The position numbers and the translations under genes were made by a program. Shown piece after piece: positions 1 through 12,956 of a DNA stretch of 64,000 nucleotides. The DNA comes from Armillaria gallica. Its lineage: Eukaryota; Basidiomycota; Agaricomycetes; Agaricales; Physalacriaceae. The stretch covers positions 3,658,001-3,722,000 of the forward strand of contig JBANDB010000002.1 in assembly GCA_037576215.1 (NCBI GenBank), given 5' to 3'. The notes beneath the pieces were generated by a model. It did no database searches. It was given only the letters and a program-made list of their open reading frames with translations, and was not told where the DNA came from. Positions within the stretch are counted from its first letter, which is position 1. Each line of letters starts with the position of its first letter.

Positions 1-135
1 CCTGCTTCCCTTTATCTTTGAAGCGGAGGAGCGCTTGCCATGCTTGCCAGCCATGGAAGCGGAACGAAAAATATTTATCCACGTGCAAAAAGGAATTCGC
101 AATTCGGATGTTTGGTCTGGCTTTCAATTCTCTCC

Positions 136-829
136 ATGTCTTCAAAACGCGGTCGCAAGCGAAATGACAATCTACCGCCCAATCGTGCCAGAGATGTCCA
201 ACGGGCCTTTCGAGAACGACGAGCAGCACATTTACAGGTGGGTATGCTGCCTTTTCATTGACGACGAAAACGTACTCATTTGTGCTCCGAAATTTACCTA
301 GGCCATGGAACAAAGAGTGGCTGAGCTAGAGGTTGAGAACGACTGTCTGCGACGGGCGCTCAATTTACCGCCAGCAAGTCGGTCACCACTAGGCAGAGGG
401 CCAACCGGCAAGGATCTGCCCAAGGCATATGCACCCGATGCACAGCCAGGCGATACTAGCACCGCCTTACCCCACCCCAGCCAGGATTCCTCCTCGAGTT
501 CGCGCGGCTCGACTCGCGCCAGCTCGTTGTCTCCCGGCACCCTCACTCTGCCGCGCTCAGTGTCCGATATCGATGGCGGGCCATGGGACACCTCGATGGT
601 CATGGAGGAACAGCACTCGGACGTCCCCAGTTCCTCTGCCTCGTCGTCGTACCCCATTCCCTCCATGAATTCCCAGTCATCATCCCGTAGCACCATGCCT
701 GGGAACTATATGCCCACCCAAGGCGGCTTTTCGCAGTCTGCTGACCGGATGTCTTCATCTTACGCCAACAATTCAGGCTTCGTTATGCGTGATGAATCTG
801 ATCTCAAGATTCGTGATCCACGCTCCTGA
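136..829 (+). CDS. Yap/Pap1-like bZIP transcription factor
   Basis: A nuclear DNA-binding regulator of the fungal AP-1-like (Yap/Pap1) class. Two exons (136-237 and 302-829) join in phase across an intron at 238-301 to give about 209 residues. Exon 1 reads MSSKRGRKRNDNLPP followed by the basic region NRARDVQRAFRERRAAHLQ, which carries the QRAFR signature of Yap proteins. Exon 2 continues with a short leucine zipper (LEVENDCLRRAL). The rest is Ser/Pro-rich and looks disordered. I chose the ATG at 136 because it sits directly before the basic region; an upstream in-frame ATG at 40 would add an unconvincing 32-residue leader. There is no Cys-rich redox domain of the kind found in full-length Yap1, so the target and stress signal cannot be named. 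The family call is firm; the precise orthology is not. Confidence 0.85.
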
Positions 830-3729
830 ATGGACTATTTACCTTCATCCATATGTCTTCTTTCTTCGAAGCTCGTTGATCATCATATCCGGGCTTTTCG
901 CTTCACCCATGCCTGCCCCGCGCCTCCACACAGTGCCTGGTATTTGCATCTGTGTTTTCCATCTCGCCATGCCGCGATGTCAATATTGCTCCTATCGTGA
1001 AGTGGAACTTCGCGCGCAGCACCTCCTTCTCCCCTTATGCCATTGTAATCGATTGGGGCGAGGCCATTGCGGAGAAGACATATGTTGTATTCAATCTACC
1101 ACCCAGATTCTTGTAGCACCAAAGGACTCTTTTTGTGACAATGTGGCGGACAAGGACTCTGCGCCCGAATTCAGTATCCCTACTCAGTTAACCAAAATAT
1201 CTATATCGTGTAATTGCGTGCAATAGATACGCCTCAGCGTATTCATCCATTATGGCCCTCTTCATGCACAATAGACTACATGATTCCCCAGGTCCTATCT
1301 TTTAATAGTTTGATGTTGACGAACAAAACTTGCAACGGTTCGCCAACTCTATCTTACGGCTTGATCAATTCTTTATCACAATTTACCATAAACATACTAA
1401 CATGTTTTCTATCAGATTTCGATCTAGTTCGGGTACGAGCTGGCTAATTTTGAACTCGCTGTATCAAACTCACTTCTTCAAAGGTTTCTGTCTTCACGGT
1501 CACGTTTCGCAGGTCATCCAGCTTGCGAGTACATATACTCTATAGCCTTGATGATAATTCGGGACCAAAGACTAAACTACTGGCGCAAATGTTTGCTTGT
1601 CCGAGGTTCCGAGCTACGTCCTGCGGCCTTAGTTGAAGTTGTATTAGTTTTTAACTGCGTTTGTGTTGTTGCTCCAGAAATCGATGCAGTAAACATTGAC
1701 CGCCACGGTTGCGTATTTCACACTCATATTTCAATATTTATGCAGGTCCACCTTGAAGGCCCATCCATCTCAATGCTTCAGCTTTGTGCTATGTAACATG
1801 AACCACAGTGGGAGTGAGCCAGCCAACCAAAGTTAACGGAGCATCGACGAATGGTGATTTCTATCGTGGTATTGACATACGCGCAAACGCAGGTACCAAG
1901 TCACCACTATATCCAGGCTCTTTTCGCCTGCCAGATGTGATAAAAGTCGAGCAAGTCCTTTATACTCTGGCTTCAACGCCGCCGCTTCGCCTCATGGATA
2001 TAGTAGACAATTACTCGCACAGCAACGACAACGCCTTGATGGATAGGCCGCGGCCAATTTGAGATCTACTCTCAGCTTCAGCGACTCGGAGTCTGTCTGA
2101 CTTGCCCCATATCATCAATGGCTGAGATGGGTTGGTCGTGTTGTCCACTTTTTCCCAATGCGCGACTGATGCTATCCCAGTCTTAACGACGGTCTGGTCT
2201 GTTTGAGGTTGCTTCTCTGCTTGAGGAGAAGGGGAATGCCGCGTAGGCTGACGAGGAGGGATCGTACTTTCTGAAGTTTGAGAGACGGGACGGCGAGGCG
2301 AGGGGGAGAACGGGATGAGGTTCAGAAATTGCGGGTTGGGACGCGACGTGTTAGACACTAGTGCTACGACCAGCATTCAGCGTGTGAATACTAATTTTCA
2401 TGTCCTACAAGTTCCACGCGAGCCATATTGGTGTAACTTTGTTGGAAACACAAGTCTAATCGTGAGGACCAAGTACACACAGTGGGACTCGTAACCCTGA
2501 AGTAACCGATGACATGTGTCGCGACCTAGTGTTCGCACAGTTAAAGTTGAGCTACTACCCTGGCAGACATTCTGTTTCAGGTCTGTTAATGCTCTGCTGG
2601 CCTATTCTTCTATAGATTCACATGGCTATAAGATCTCGAATTTTCCAGCTGAGAGAGACAGGCTTGCGATGGGAGAGTCTTGAGTCTAGATCTCATCGAG
2701 CTTGACGTCGGTGGGGTGCTCCTATCAATGAGGACCATATGCAAATGCAGGCTACTGGGGACGATGCCTAATGTTGACTTGCTTCCGATTGATTTCTTAA
2801 CTATTTTTCGGCTAACAAACAACTGAACGTGTCTTAAATATATGTACGCGTCGAAAGGCTCGATATATACATATGCTGTTGACACTTCGTCTCGTGGGTC
2901 AAGCCAGGTTCGTAACCTGTCTCTGGATCAGATACGATTGATGTACTCTCACACCGACACATTACGGCGGGGAGCCAGAACATCCAGGCCAAGGATAAAG
3001 TCAGGGCAGGACCTTGAGGCATTTAATTGCTTTTCATTGGCCGCACAGTGGAAGCATTGTAACCATTTAAGGGTTGAATGGCATCAAATAACAGGACCTC
3101 GGAGCACAAACGGAACAGTTTTACGAGACCGGAACTATACTCAAACACAATCGGCATTAAGCGCTGGGGCTGTGGCGCATCATTTTCCCAAGGTAAAGCG
3201 TAGATGACGTTCGACTAAGTATCTTCGTACAGTTTAGTGTTCTTTTGCTTCTCGTTCGGCCTGCTTGACTATGGTACGACCGTCGATGGCCTTAGTGACT
3301 TAATGAAAGCTAATGACAAGCGCAGCATTGGTTATTCAACTACAACAGATTTATCGCATTAAGGCTTTCTATGGAACCAGACCTCAGTCATTTCAGGGCC
3401 AGCATTTGGACACCGAACAGATCCAGATCTATTATATGTTGGTCACTATGGACAAGCCAAATCAAGATTGCATCCTGGACAGAGCCGCATGCTAAGGGGT
3501 GGAAGCATATGTGTCCCAGGTTAGTCCAAGTTTCGTACCATCACAGGACTCCGAAGTCAAGCGCCCGCCTGCAACGCACGTGCAACACATCAGGATGTCA
3601 GGGATTTTCTAATGATTCTGTATCAATATCCCGACGGCACAGCGCATCCGATCATGTACCTCACGGTGGGCGAAAAGGAACAATATGTATATACCAGGAA
3701 TAGGTACAATGAACATCATACATCATGCT
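830..3729. other. 2.9 kb gap without a recognisable gene
   Basis: Only short overlapping open frames occur here, the longest about 120 codons (2011-2376 minus and 2842-3207 plus). None shows a familiar domain, a consistent series of splice sites or the Ser/Pro-rich composition seen in neighbouring proteins. I see no terminal repeats or transposase or reverse-transcriptase motifs. It may hold regulatory DNA of the bZIP gene, a non-coding transcript, or decayed mobile DNA. Confidence 0.5.
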
Positions 3730-5805
3730 TCACCCCCACGACTCGATCGAATCAGTCGAAGACTGGGACCCCAACACGTCGCCCGATTCGTCGATATTTG
3801 CGGTAGAATTCTCATTGATTGTTTTTGAAGATAGCTTGTCCAATTTTTCGATCAAAGATAATTTCTATGATGATCATATTAGGGACAAAAAGATGATGCT
3901 GGTTCAACGGGGACTTACTTTGTCTTCAACGCTTGTTACGCTGACGGAAGAGGACCTTGAGCATTGAAGGGGAGAAAGATAGATACCAGGAGCAGGAGCA
4001 AAGACAGGCAGGTGTTCCTCTTTCGAGAGGATTTGACGTTCATCCTCCGCTGTTGCTGGAGGAGACGTTGGTAGTGGTCGTGACGTTTGGTGTGCTTCGG
4101 GAGGCAGGGTAAAGCGGAAGGGTCCAGGAGACACACCGTGACGTCGGGGCGTAGGTGTCTGAGGACAAGACGACGTCCACTTTAACTTGTTGGCATTGTC
4201 GGCACATCTTCCAGCTGGTGTATGCTGTCCAAGTCCTTCAGTTACTCCCACTTTCGGTCCGTCGTCGCTCAGATGGTCCGCGGGTGAGTCAGAAGGAACA
4301 CAGTCAGTTTGTGGTTCAGAAGCAGAACTTCTATCATAAGGTTTCCATTGGAAATCCAACTCGGTGCATTCTATGTCGCACTTGATCTCTAAAGCAGGGT
4401 CAGAGGAACCTGAACTTTCCGCAGGCGAATCGAAGTAAACAGGGCGAGAGACCAAATAACCGGGTCCCGGTGTAGAGAATATGTTTTGGAATTGGGACAT
4501 ATCTATTCCTTCTCTTCGGGGAAGGCAAACATGAGGAACCGGAGCTTCGTCTTGCTGCACTTCATCCGATGAATAATCCGTAACGGGAATGTCCGAGCAC
4601 GGCGTAAGGATATGTTGAGAATACGGTGAAGCAAGGCAGTTATGGGAATGTTGAGAAGCACTTCTTGGTACATTCCTGAAATGGGCATGCCTCGGAAGGG
4701 GCACCATAGCTGGAGTTGGTAGTGGGTTATGACAGTTGATAGTGAAGTTGTCGCTCAATTCAGCAGGATGGGGCACGTCTGACGAGTCAATTCCAAACAG
4801 CTGAGAACGCGATGAGGGATCAGGTGAGTGATAAGAACGCGGTCTTGCCACGTCATGGCAAGATGGGTTAGGATGTTGGCGCGGTGGTGGCGGAGACAGA
4901 GCTAGCATTCTTGGTACAAATGGTGGAGGGAGAGAAACTTGTGATGCAGGACCAGGCCTAGTAAATGGAATGAAAGATAGCGAATGTAGGTCATTAGCTT
5001 GAGACGATTTCGGCAAAGCATTGGATCCGTCAGAATAAGAGAGAGCAGTAGCATGAAGTTCCATTCCGTCAGCTTCAAGGGCACTGAACGCGAATGGACT
5101 TTCTTCGTCAGAGTGGTATCTCAGGTCACGGTTTGGATCTGTCAAGACGGATGTCATAACACCTGAGGGTTGGTCCATAGAAGAAGGTAAGAGTAGACGC
5201 AATGGATGTGTCTCGTCTAGCGATAGGAATGCGTCGGATAGCCAGCTAGGTAAAGTTTCGGTGGATCGATGATTGTTCGGGTTCTAATGAGTGTCGCGTA
5301 AGAAGGCCATCTAGCACAGCGAAAATTGGAAAGAACCTCTTGGTAAATCCTAGAAATATTCTCTTCTTCCCGCTGGAACACCGTTCCCTGCTTCATCTTT
5401 AGGACAGCAAAATCCTTACCCAGCCTTCCGGATTGGAGGGTATCATATGAATCTAGAGGCGTGGTGGGCATTATATAGCTACTATTCGAAGATGAGCCAG
5501 CCGAACGCGTCCGGTTGTGCCCTGCAGGAGAGCGATACGTGACATTCACGGTGTCCATCATGCGGTCAAATCGTGAATTGAGGCCTGTTCGTTGTCGCTT
5601 CGGCGCAGGTGTAATATCTGAAGATATTGAAGCATTGGTTTCACTGAAGCTGGTAGAACCCACCCTGTATATGCGCGAAAAGAGACGAGAACGAAGACTT
5701 GGATCTAGAAATACAGTCAGAGCGTAGCCATAGCATTAAACAAAAGGTTACATACCTTGGTTCGACTAGATCTGCCTCTGAAAACTTGCGTGAGCGTGCA
5801 GGCAT
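3730..5805 (-). CDS. Hypothetical Ser/Pro-rich protein, unrecognised family
   Basis: I do not recognise the family. The start ATG is at 5805-5803. Exon 1 ends at 5756 and an intron at 5665-5755 joins in phase to a segment with PAPKRQRTGL (a possible nuclear localisation signal). A long Ser/Pro-rich exon runs to 3919. A clear GTAAGT donor at 3918 and a branch-like CTAAT define an intron at 3865-3918. The last exon adds a Lys/Leu-rich stretch (KLSLIEKLDKLSSK) and stops at 3730-3732. Near 5217-5240 the frame changes from the one ending ...PPKLYLAG to the one starting LSDAFLSLDETHPLRLLLP. I could not find a convincing intron there; one missing G in the GG at about 5240 would also join them. A nuclear regulatory or cell-cycle protein is only a guess. 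Confidence 0.6.
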
Positions 5806-6231
5806 GTTTTCCAACAGTATCCAAAAAATGAAGATCGTCGTGGTTACGAGAGAAAGGTAAGGCGATTGCCGATTACACTCTCAGCTTATTCGGCCACCTG
5901 CAATGATTATTTTCCAATTCGACCAACAAATATCCTTTCAAAATCCTACCATGAACAAGTATCGTACACTTCCCGTCCTCAGCAGCAATATACTGCGAAT
6001 TCGAACGAGAACAACGAAGTCAGGCGACATTCCACGAACCAGCCACGGGCGCAGCATCTGCGCCAGTATCCAAGCGCTGACGGACTGTTGCCTCCAGCTG
6101 TCCAACTGGTCACAGAAGATGGTCGATATATGAGCCAATTCTTATCGTCGAATTCGTAATCTATTTTCTGCCTCCGCTTTATCATCAGCCGGCTGATAAG
6201 CAACCCAGCTTCTCTCCTTTCAACCGCGAGG

Positions 6232-8624
6232 ATGGAGTCCTGGTATCTCTCTGGGGAAGGCAAGGCTGGCTATAGTGAAATACCTCTGCCTGCGTTATCT
6301 TCACTGGGGACTGAGAGGTCAAATAAACCTCGCGTAGTCTTCCTTTGCTGCTTCTTGGGTCTTCTGGCTTGGATCGGCCTATGCCAACGACATCAACCAC
6401 CGGATTCATTGGCTATTACTCAGCAGAGTCGCAATCCTGCATATCTCATCAAGGCAGAGCATGGCGCTGTCGCGTCGGAGAACAAACGTTGCTCTGACAT
6501 CGGGGTCGACGTTCTCAAAGAGGGGGGCAATGCCGTGGACGCGGTCATTAGTGCGACGTTCTGTGTTGGGGTTGTCAATATGTTCTCGTATGTTCCAAGT
6601 TCAGCATTTCTCTTGAATAATTGTTGTTGAGGCCGATTCAGGTCTGGTATTGGCGGAGGCGGCTTCATGACCGTTCGCATCCCACCTAAAGACGCCAATT
6701 CCTCCTCAGAAGTGTTTAATATTGACTTCCGGGAAACGGCTCCTGCGTTGTCGAACTCATCCATGTTCCCGGCCGGATCAAATGCCTCAATGTTTGGAGG
6801 CCTATCGGTTGGCGTGCCAGGTGAAGTTCGCGGTTTGGAAGAGGCACACAAGAGATGGGGAACACTTCCATGGAAGAGACTTGTACAACCCAGTATCGAT
6901 TTGGCTGCCGGTTGGCAGGTCGATAAAGAATTGGGACGCAGGATTCCGGTGCGGAATAATTGTTCTGACACTCACACGCTTTTGCAACTGACATGTTTGT
7001 AGTGGTTTGCTGATTTGATGCTGGGAAATCCGGATTGGCGTGATGTTTTTGCTCCGAATGGAGTGTTTCTGAAAGAAGGAGAAATAATCAGAAGAACCAA
7101 CTACTCCAGAACCCTTGCGACGATCGCTACTGAAGGCGCCGATGCCTTCTACAAAGTATGCTTTGGATGTGCTCTCTCTCTCCCGTTACTGGCGCTTACC
7201 GTGTGCCAGGGCCCTATTGCAGATGCACTTGTTCAGAAAATCGCCGCCACTGGTGGCATCCTGTCTCATATTGATCTCGAAAGGTACAAAGTGAAAGTGA
7301 CGCAAGCTCTCGAAGGAACTTATAGAGGTCGCAAAGTATATACCACTCACGCACCTACCTCGGGACCCGGTGAGGATGAATGCATCCCTTTTCTACCGAA
7401 GTGTCTGACAAGGTTTCTAGTCTTACTTCATATGCTTAATCTGATAGAAAAGTATGACTTGGAGAAACGAAATGGTGTCAACACACATAGATTTGTTGAG
7501 GCAATGAAATTCGGGTTTGCAGCACGGTCGGTAGCACCCACAGCAGGTTCCTGCGACAGCTCTGACGTCTTTTTAGTACTAGAATATGCGACCCCGATTT
7601 CCAAAATAATACCGACGTCATAAAGTCTATATCCACTAAAGCGTTTGCCAACATTATTTTCCCTAATATTACGGATGTGAGGCGTCCTTCCAGTAATCTT
7701 GTCGTCATACTCATATAGTATTCAGGGTCACACACATCCACCTGATTACTATAACCCCGAATATGATGTCTTGACAGATCATGGAACGGTGAGTACCCGC
7801 GACACTGTAAACAATATCGTCTGACTAATTCGTGAATATCAGAGCCATACATCCATAGTTGACAAAAGCGGTATGGCAGTGTCGCTAACGTCCACCGTAA
7901 ACCTTGTTTTTGGGTCAGAGGTTCTTGACCCAGTGACTGGTGTCATCCTGAACGACGAAGTGCGGCGTTACTCCATTTGACAATGCTTTGCTCACTCAGC
8001 GCATTTAGATGGATGACTTCAGTATTCCAGGGACGCCCAATGGATTTGGATTATGGCCTTCACCATGTACGTATGGCACCTATTCTACTCTGTCCTCCTG
8101 ATGTGTGGTTTCACAAAGACAACTATCCTGAGCCTGGAAAGCGTCCCCTGTCGTCGACGACCCCAACGATCATCGAGAATGCCGATGGGTCTTTCTACCT
8201 GAGCATCGGTGGCTCTGGAGGATCTCGAATCTTTCCGGCTGTCTTCCAAGTGTTATTGAATCTTGACTGGGGCTTGAATCTCAGCGAGGCTATTGAATTC
8301 GGCCGACTTCACGATCAATTATACCCCCTTTTCCTGGATGCCGACAACGTGTATCCCAGCGACCTTCTAGATGACTTGAGAAGCAGGGGACACAATGTTA
8401 CCGGTATGATTAAAAATCTGATGAGATAGCGGGAATCTACATTACTGATTTTCGATAGTTGCCGATGTAAATCGCGTTGCCGCTGTTATTCAGGGTGTTA
8501 TGATAAAGGATGGGACGATATTTGGTAAGTACTTCATCCTACTCATAGTTTGTAGCATTCTCTCATGTCTGAGTCCGAAGCTGCGAGCGACTCCCGTAAA
8601 AATGGCGTAGCAGCAGGATACTGA
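6232..8624 (+). CDS. Gamma-glutamyltransferase (glutathione hydrolase)
   Basis: Cleaves the gamma-glutamyl bond of glutathione and transfers the glutamyl group to an acceptor or water; acts in glutathione turnover at the vacuole or secretory membranes. About ten short introns interrupt it; splicing restores one frame throughout. A single N-terminal membrane anchor lies near residues 32-52 (VVFLCCFLGLLAWIGL). The large-subunit start AEHGAVASE and GGNAVDAV are typical. The autoprocessing and catalytic Thr is in DHG-T-SHTSIVD (ACG at 7786-7788, the last codon before an intron). Downstream are LNDEMDDFS, the substrate-binding loop GGSGGSRI and the C-terminal ADVNRVAAV. The stop is at 8622-8624 after GVAAGY. 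Apparent stops in the plain reading frames are all removed by introns, for example at 6588-6641, so the gene looks intact. Confidence 0.93.
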
Positions 8625-9307
8625 TGATACAGACTCTGTGATACCAATGAATCTCATTTTTCAAGCGCAGCCGTGTACCCATAGACCATCGAGGCGGCCT
8701 TTGCCGGCTGCATACTAGAGCTGAGCCGTGGCTGATTCAAGGCGGCAAGCGCTTCGGAGAATTGTCAGCTCCCAGGCTCAGACTTGCCAGGTGACACTTA
8801 CGGACAGGCGAAACTCATACCTCGTGATCGTTGATGCTATGACCCAGTGATGCAGGCAAGCCACCTTTGACTACATTATCATACTCGAGGAACTTGTAAG
8901 TATGAAAGCACGGATGGTAACACCACGTGCGCTGTCACTTCTGATGAATCTGATCGTAGCCTTAGAGTCAAGTTATATAAGAGGTTGACGCGGTCATGAC
9001 AATGATAACCTCGTACTCTTACTGAGTCCATACCGCTATGCAAATTTTGGACAGGTTTGGGAATATATCTCGATATCGACACCGAGACTAGTCCATCCGT
9101 GCCGACCCAAAGGTTCGCGTACATCGCCAAGTATTCAAGTTCGGAACGTCCAAAGTTCGGATAATTTTCGCCTATGCTCATCACGCATCTAACTTTGGCT
9201 TGTGTGGTGGTCGCCTTATATCACCATATCTCTCCAAGTCGGCTCTACCTCGCTGATGTATGTTCCAGCGGGCCGTGGTTGCGGAGTTTGTCCAGCCGGC
9301 GCCTTGG
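8625..9307. other. Intergenic, no gene seen
   Basis: The 3' flank of the gamma-glutamyltransferase gene and the upstream region of the mannanase gene. No open frame here has a recognisable motif. It presumably holds the control region of the secreted mannanase, but no specific operator can be assigned. Confidence 0.5.
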
Positions 9308-9316
9308 TATATAAAT
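9308..9316 (+). promoter_or_regulatory. TATA box of the mannanase gene
   Basis: TATATAAAT lies 39 bp upstream of the mannanase start codon at 9355, which implies a very short 5' leader. Strong TATA boxes are common in fungal genes for secreted, substrate-induced enzymes. Confidence 0.6.
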
Positions 9317-9354
9317 CCCACTACCGGGAGCGAGTGTCGACTTGGACTCGGAGG

Positions 9355-11394
9355 ATGCATCTGCTCGCTTTTCTGTCTCTGGGTATATTCCTGCGCTCTG
9401 TGTTCGCCGATGTTCCTGAATGGGGCCAATGTGGCGGCATTGGATGGACAGGTCAGACAGGTGCGTAACTTCGTAATAATTAAGAATGGCGGTCATAACC
9501 TGATTCCATAATGACAGCCTGCGCTAGTGGTACAGTCTGTACTGTTCTCAATGATTATTATTCTCAATGTCTGCCTGGAACGGCCACATCGACGACTGTT
9601 TCCTCCACTTCTCACACTACTTCAACTACGGCTACTTCGACTACGGTGCCCGCGCCGTCTCCCAGTGGTTTTGTGACAACCTCAGGCACAGAGTTCCACC
9701 TCAACGGTGCTAAATTCACTGCTTTTGGGTATGTCGCTTACATCTCGGACATGATGTGATCAATGTGATGTTCTGACGAACATCCTGACAGGGCCAACTC
9801 GTACTGGGTCGGGTTGATGGGCTATAGCACTTCCGATATGAATAAAGCCTTTGCAGACATCGCAGCTACAGGCGCCACCGTCGTCCGCACATGGTAAGTT
9901 TCGTACAGAATATCATGGTGTTATTGTCTCAATGGGCGTTGCGTTTCTAGGGGCTTCAATGAGGTAACAAGTCCTAACGGGATTTATTACCAGAGTTGGT
10001 CCGGAAGTACGCCAACCATCAACACCGGTTCTACAGGTCTTCAGAACTTTGGTACGCTCAAAGCATGGCCGAAAATAAAGAAAATCTAACCCATGGTCTA
10101 CTTAGATGCCGTCGTTGCTGCTGCTGCTGCACATGGTATACGACTTATTGTTGCCTTGTCTGTGTTTATTTCTTCTGACAATAAGAACATCACTCTGATT
10201 CTGTTTATTAGAACAAACAACTGGTACTAGGTGTTAAAATCTTAGCTCTGCCGATACTGATGGCGCATCTTAGGTCTGACTATGGCGGAATGGATGTATA
10301 CGTTAACCAAATCGTCGGGGCTGGTTCTGCACATGATTTATTCTATACCAACAGTAAGGTCATGGTAAGTGATCTCAGAATTACCGCTTCCTATTGTCAC
10401 TGGTTGAACATGTATCTGTAGTCCGCTTACATGAACTATGTCAAGACGTTCGTCTCGCGCTACGTGAACGAGCCTACTATTTTAGGCTGGGAGCTTTCAA
10501 ATGAACCCAGGTGCAAGGGAAGTACCGGGTGCGTTTACTATGAAATTTGAACGTCCTGGAGTTCTGGTGCTGAGCATCTACGTTGTGGACAGGACGACCT
10601 CTGGAACATGTACTACAGCGACAATCACAAAATGGGCTACCACAATTTCAGCGTACATCAAGTCGATCGATCCCAACCATCTAGTCGCAATCGGAGATGA
10701 GGGATTCTACAACGAACCCAGTGCACCGACTTATCCATATCAGTAAGCATTTTTGCCTAATTACGCTCCTACGTAAGCTAAACTGATACTTTCGGATTCA
10801 GAGGTAGCGAAGGTATCGATTTTGATGCAAATCTGGCCATCAGTAGCATTGATTTCGGTACATTCCATGTGCGTGTCTTTGTTGAGACTGAACTCTCTTG
10901 ATGAATTGTCGTCTTCCAGTCTTATCCTGTACGTCCATTTCCTCAACTCTAATCATGAATTGACCTTATACGATTGCAGATCAGCTGGGGTCAAACTGCC
11001 GACCCTCAGGGATGGGGCACACAATGGATCGCTGATCATGCGACTTCAATGAAGGCTGCGGGAAAGCCCGTAATCTTGGAGGAGTTTGGAGTCACCACCA
11101 ATCAAGCAACTGTTTATCAAGCCTGGTATCAGGAAGTTGTCTCTTCGGGTATTACTGGTGCTCTTATCTGGTAAGAAATCGTCTAGTTTACATTGTTGGA
11201 GAAATTGAATTTTTGCAGGCAAGCTGGTTCTTATTTATCAACGTACGCTTTGCATCAATTGTTTCGATGGAATTATTTGGGCTAAACTCTATCCCAGTGG
11301 AGCGACTCCGGATGACGGATACGCTATTTTCCCTGACGATCCCGTATATGCCCTGGAAACCTCCTATGCGGCTACATTGAAAGCGCGAGCGTAA
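9355..11394 (+). CDS. Secreted endo-beta-1,4-mannanase, CBM1-GH5
   Basis: Hydrolyses internal beta-1,4 bonds of mannan and galactoglucomannan outside the cell. The start at 9355 gives a signal peptide ([18 protein letters not shown]), then a fungal cellulose-binding CBM1 ([16 protein letters not shown], and after an intron [19 protein letters not shown]). A Ser/Thr linker leads into the GH5 barrel, subfamily 7 by appearance. The acid/base Glu lies in GWELSNEPR and the nucleophile in [15 protein letters not shown] is near the end. Roughly a dozen short introns are needed, including a pair flanking the tiny LTNNW exon around 10210. Cys-rich CKGS...GTC follows the NEP motif after another intron. 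All junctions tested keep the frame, so the gene looks functional. Wood- and litter-decay Agaricomycetes carry CBM1-mannanases of this layout. Confidence 0.93.
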
Positions 11395-11569
11395 AATGCT
11401 AGGTAAAATAGTTTTTCCAATATGGTAGCCGACTGTAGCCGAGCGACTTGCAAAAATAGCACTGTTGTTACGATCGATCGACGAACTGACACGTCAACTT
11501 CTTTCCGCTCTTCCACGTCCTTCGTACTTTGAAAGCCCAAATCCGTAAATCCGTCAACAAAGGCATAAA

Positions 11570-12956
11570 ATGACACCAATGAAAGATATTGACTGGGACT
11601 TGCTGTCATCATATGTTGGGCTGTTGACGTTAGCAAGTACGTCTATATACCTGGGCTCTTTTGGCTCCCTGCCTGTGCGTATTGGCGGATAACCTGGTAG
11701 ACAAGCTCACAAAAATCTTGGTATCGTAGAACACGAAAGGAAATGAGGCCGAGGAAGGTGAGGAAGAGGACGAAGATATGGATGTCGAGAGGGTGTCTTC
11801 GGAAGATGCTTGGTTGTTCCCGCTGGTGAGCCTTTTTCCGCACTTTCAACGGCTGTAGCTGAGATACGAGATGGAAGATTGGATCTGGGACCCTTTTCGG
11901 TCTGTATATGGTCATTCAATACTTTGGAAAGGAGTGGATCAACTGGCTTCTGGGCATATATTTCTCTATCGCTGGGATGGGGTCTGTTTGGAAGGTTAGA
12001 GTTCGCTATCGAGCTCTATGGACTCAATCTGACTGTTTTTAGTCATCGATCTCGTTGTTTGTCTTCGTAGTGGGGCGAGATCGATGGAAGAAGTATGAGA
12101 AACATACCTTTACAATCCACAAAGATACCCACAGTAGGTCTTCGAATAGGGCACTCCTTCCTATCTTCTCTGACGTTAAGAAATTTCCGCAGAAATTTTA
12201 TCTCTTTCTTGGCGTACGCCCACGTTATACTTACTCCCCTTATCCATCATACCTTCGGCACTGTATACGTTCTCAACCACGAGTCGGAAGTCTGTTCTGC
12301 TTACGGATATATTGTCACTCTCCTTTTCTCACAACGCACTATCTATTCTCAAAATCGACTCGTTCAAGACAGGCTCAATTCTCCTTACCGGTCTCTTCTT
12401 CTATGACATTTGGTGGGTCTTCGGGACTAGAGTGGTGAGTCTAATCTTAACATCTACCCCTGACGCTCTAATGTGTCCACTTGCCCAGATGGTAGAAGTA
12501 GCGACCACGCTAGACATTCCTATCAAGCTGCTATGGCCAAAGTCTATGGCCTTCTCGGACTCGCGCGGTTTTACAATGCTTGGATTAGGCGACGTTGTCA
12601 TTCCTGGCGCATTCATAGCTCTGGCGCTGCGTTATGACTATCATCGTTTCTCCCGACAGTCCCACAGCGGAACCCATTTCTCCAAACCTTACTTTTATGT
12701 TTCCCTGTCAGCTTACGTGGCCGGCTTGGTAACGACGCTATCAGTGATGCACTTTTTCGGCAAAGCGCAACCTGCACTGTTGTATCTAAGTCCTGCGTGT
12801 ATCCTGTCTTTTGTGATCACATCCTTCTGTCGCGGCGAGCTTTCTGATGCGTGGGACTGGAACGATACACCGCCGCAAACTTCGCAAGACCAGGGCGTTG
12901 GAGATCATATGGAAGAGAAAGCTGCGGAAGGCGAAAGTTCCGAATCAAAGGACTAG
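11570..12956 (+). CDS. Signal peptide peptidase (presenilin-type aspartyl protease)
   Basis: An intramembrane protease of the ER that cuts leftover signal peptides and tail-anchored segments within the bilayer. The two catalytic aspartates are in FFYDIWWVFGT and MLGLGDVVIPG, and the PAL motif follows as QPALLYLSP. The first exon has MTPMKDIDWDLLSSYVGLLTL, a first membrane segment, and the next exon an acidic loop (EAEEGEEEDEDMDVE). Splicing after SEDAWLFPL, after GMGSVWK, after HKDTH and after FGTRV restores a continuous multi-pass protein of normal family size. The C-terminus is acidic and cytosolic-looking (EEKAAEGESSESKD) and lacks an obvious KKXX retrieval signal. Four or five introns of about 45-60 nt are inferred; no lesion is seen. 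Confidence 0.92.

Noticed and set aside
2011..2376. 121-codon minus-strand frame as a gene
   Set aside because: Starts at a non-ATG codon, low complexity, no motif or intron evidence.
7478..7852. Apparent break of gamma-glutamyltransferase after MKFGFAAR
   Set aside because: Three short introns restore RICDPDFQNN, GHTHPPDYYNPEYD and the catalytic Thr region; no lesion is needed.
10129..10280. Possible disruption of the mannanase before the WSDYGG motif
   Set aside because: Two introns flanking a tiny exon (LTNNW) give the expected sequence.
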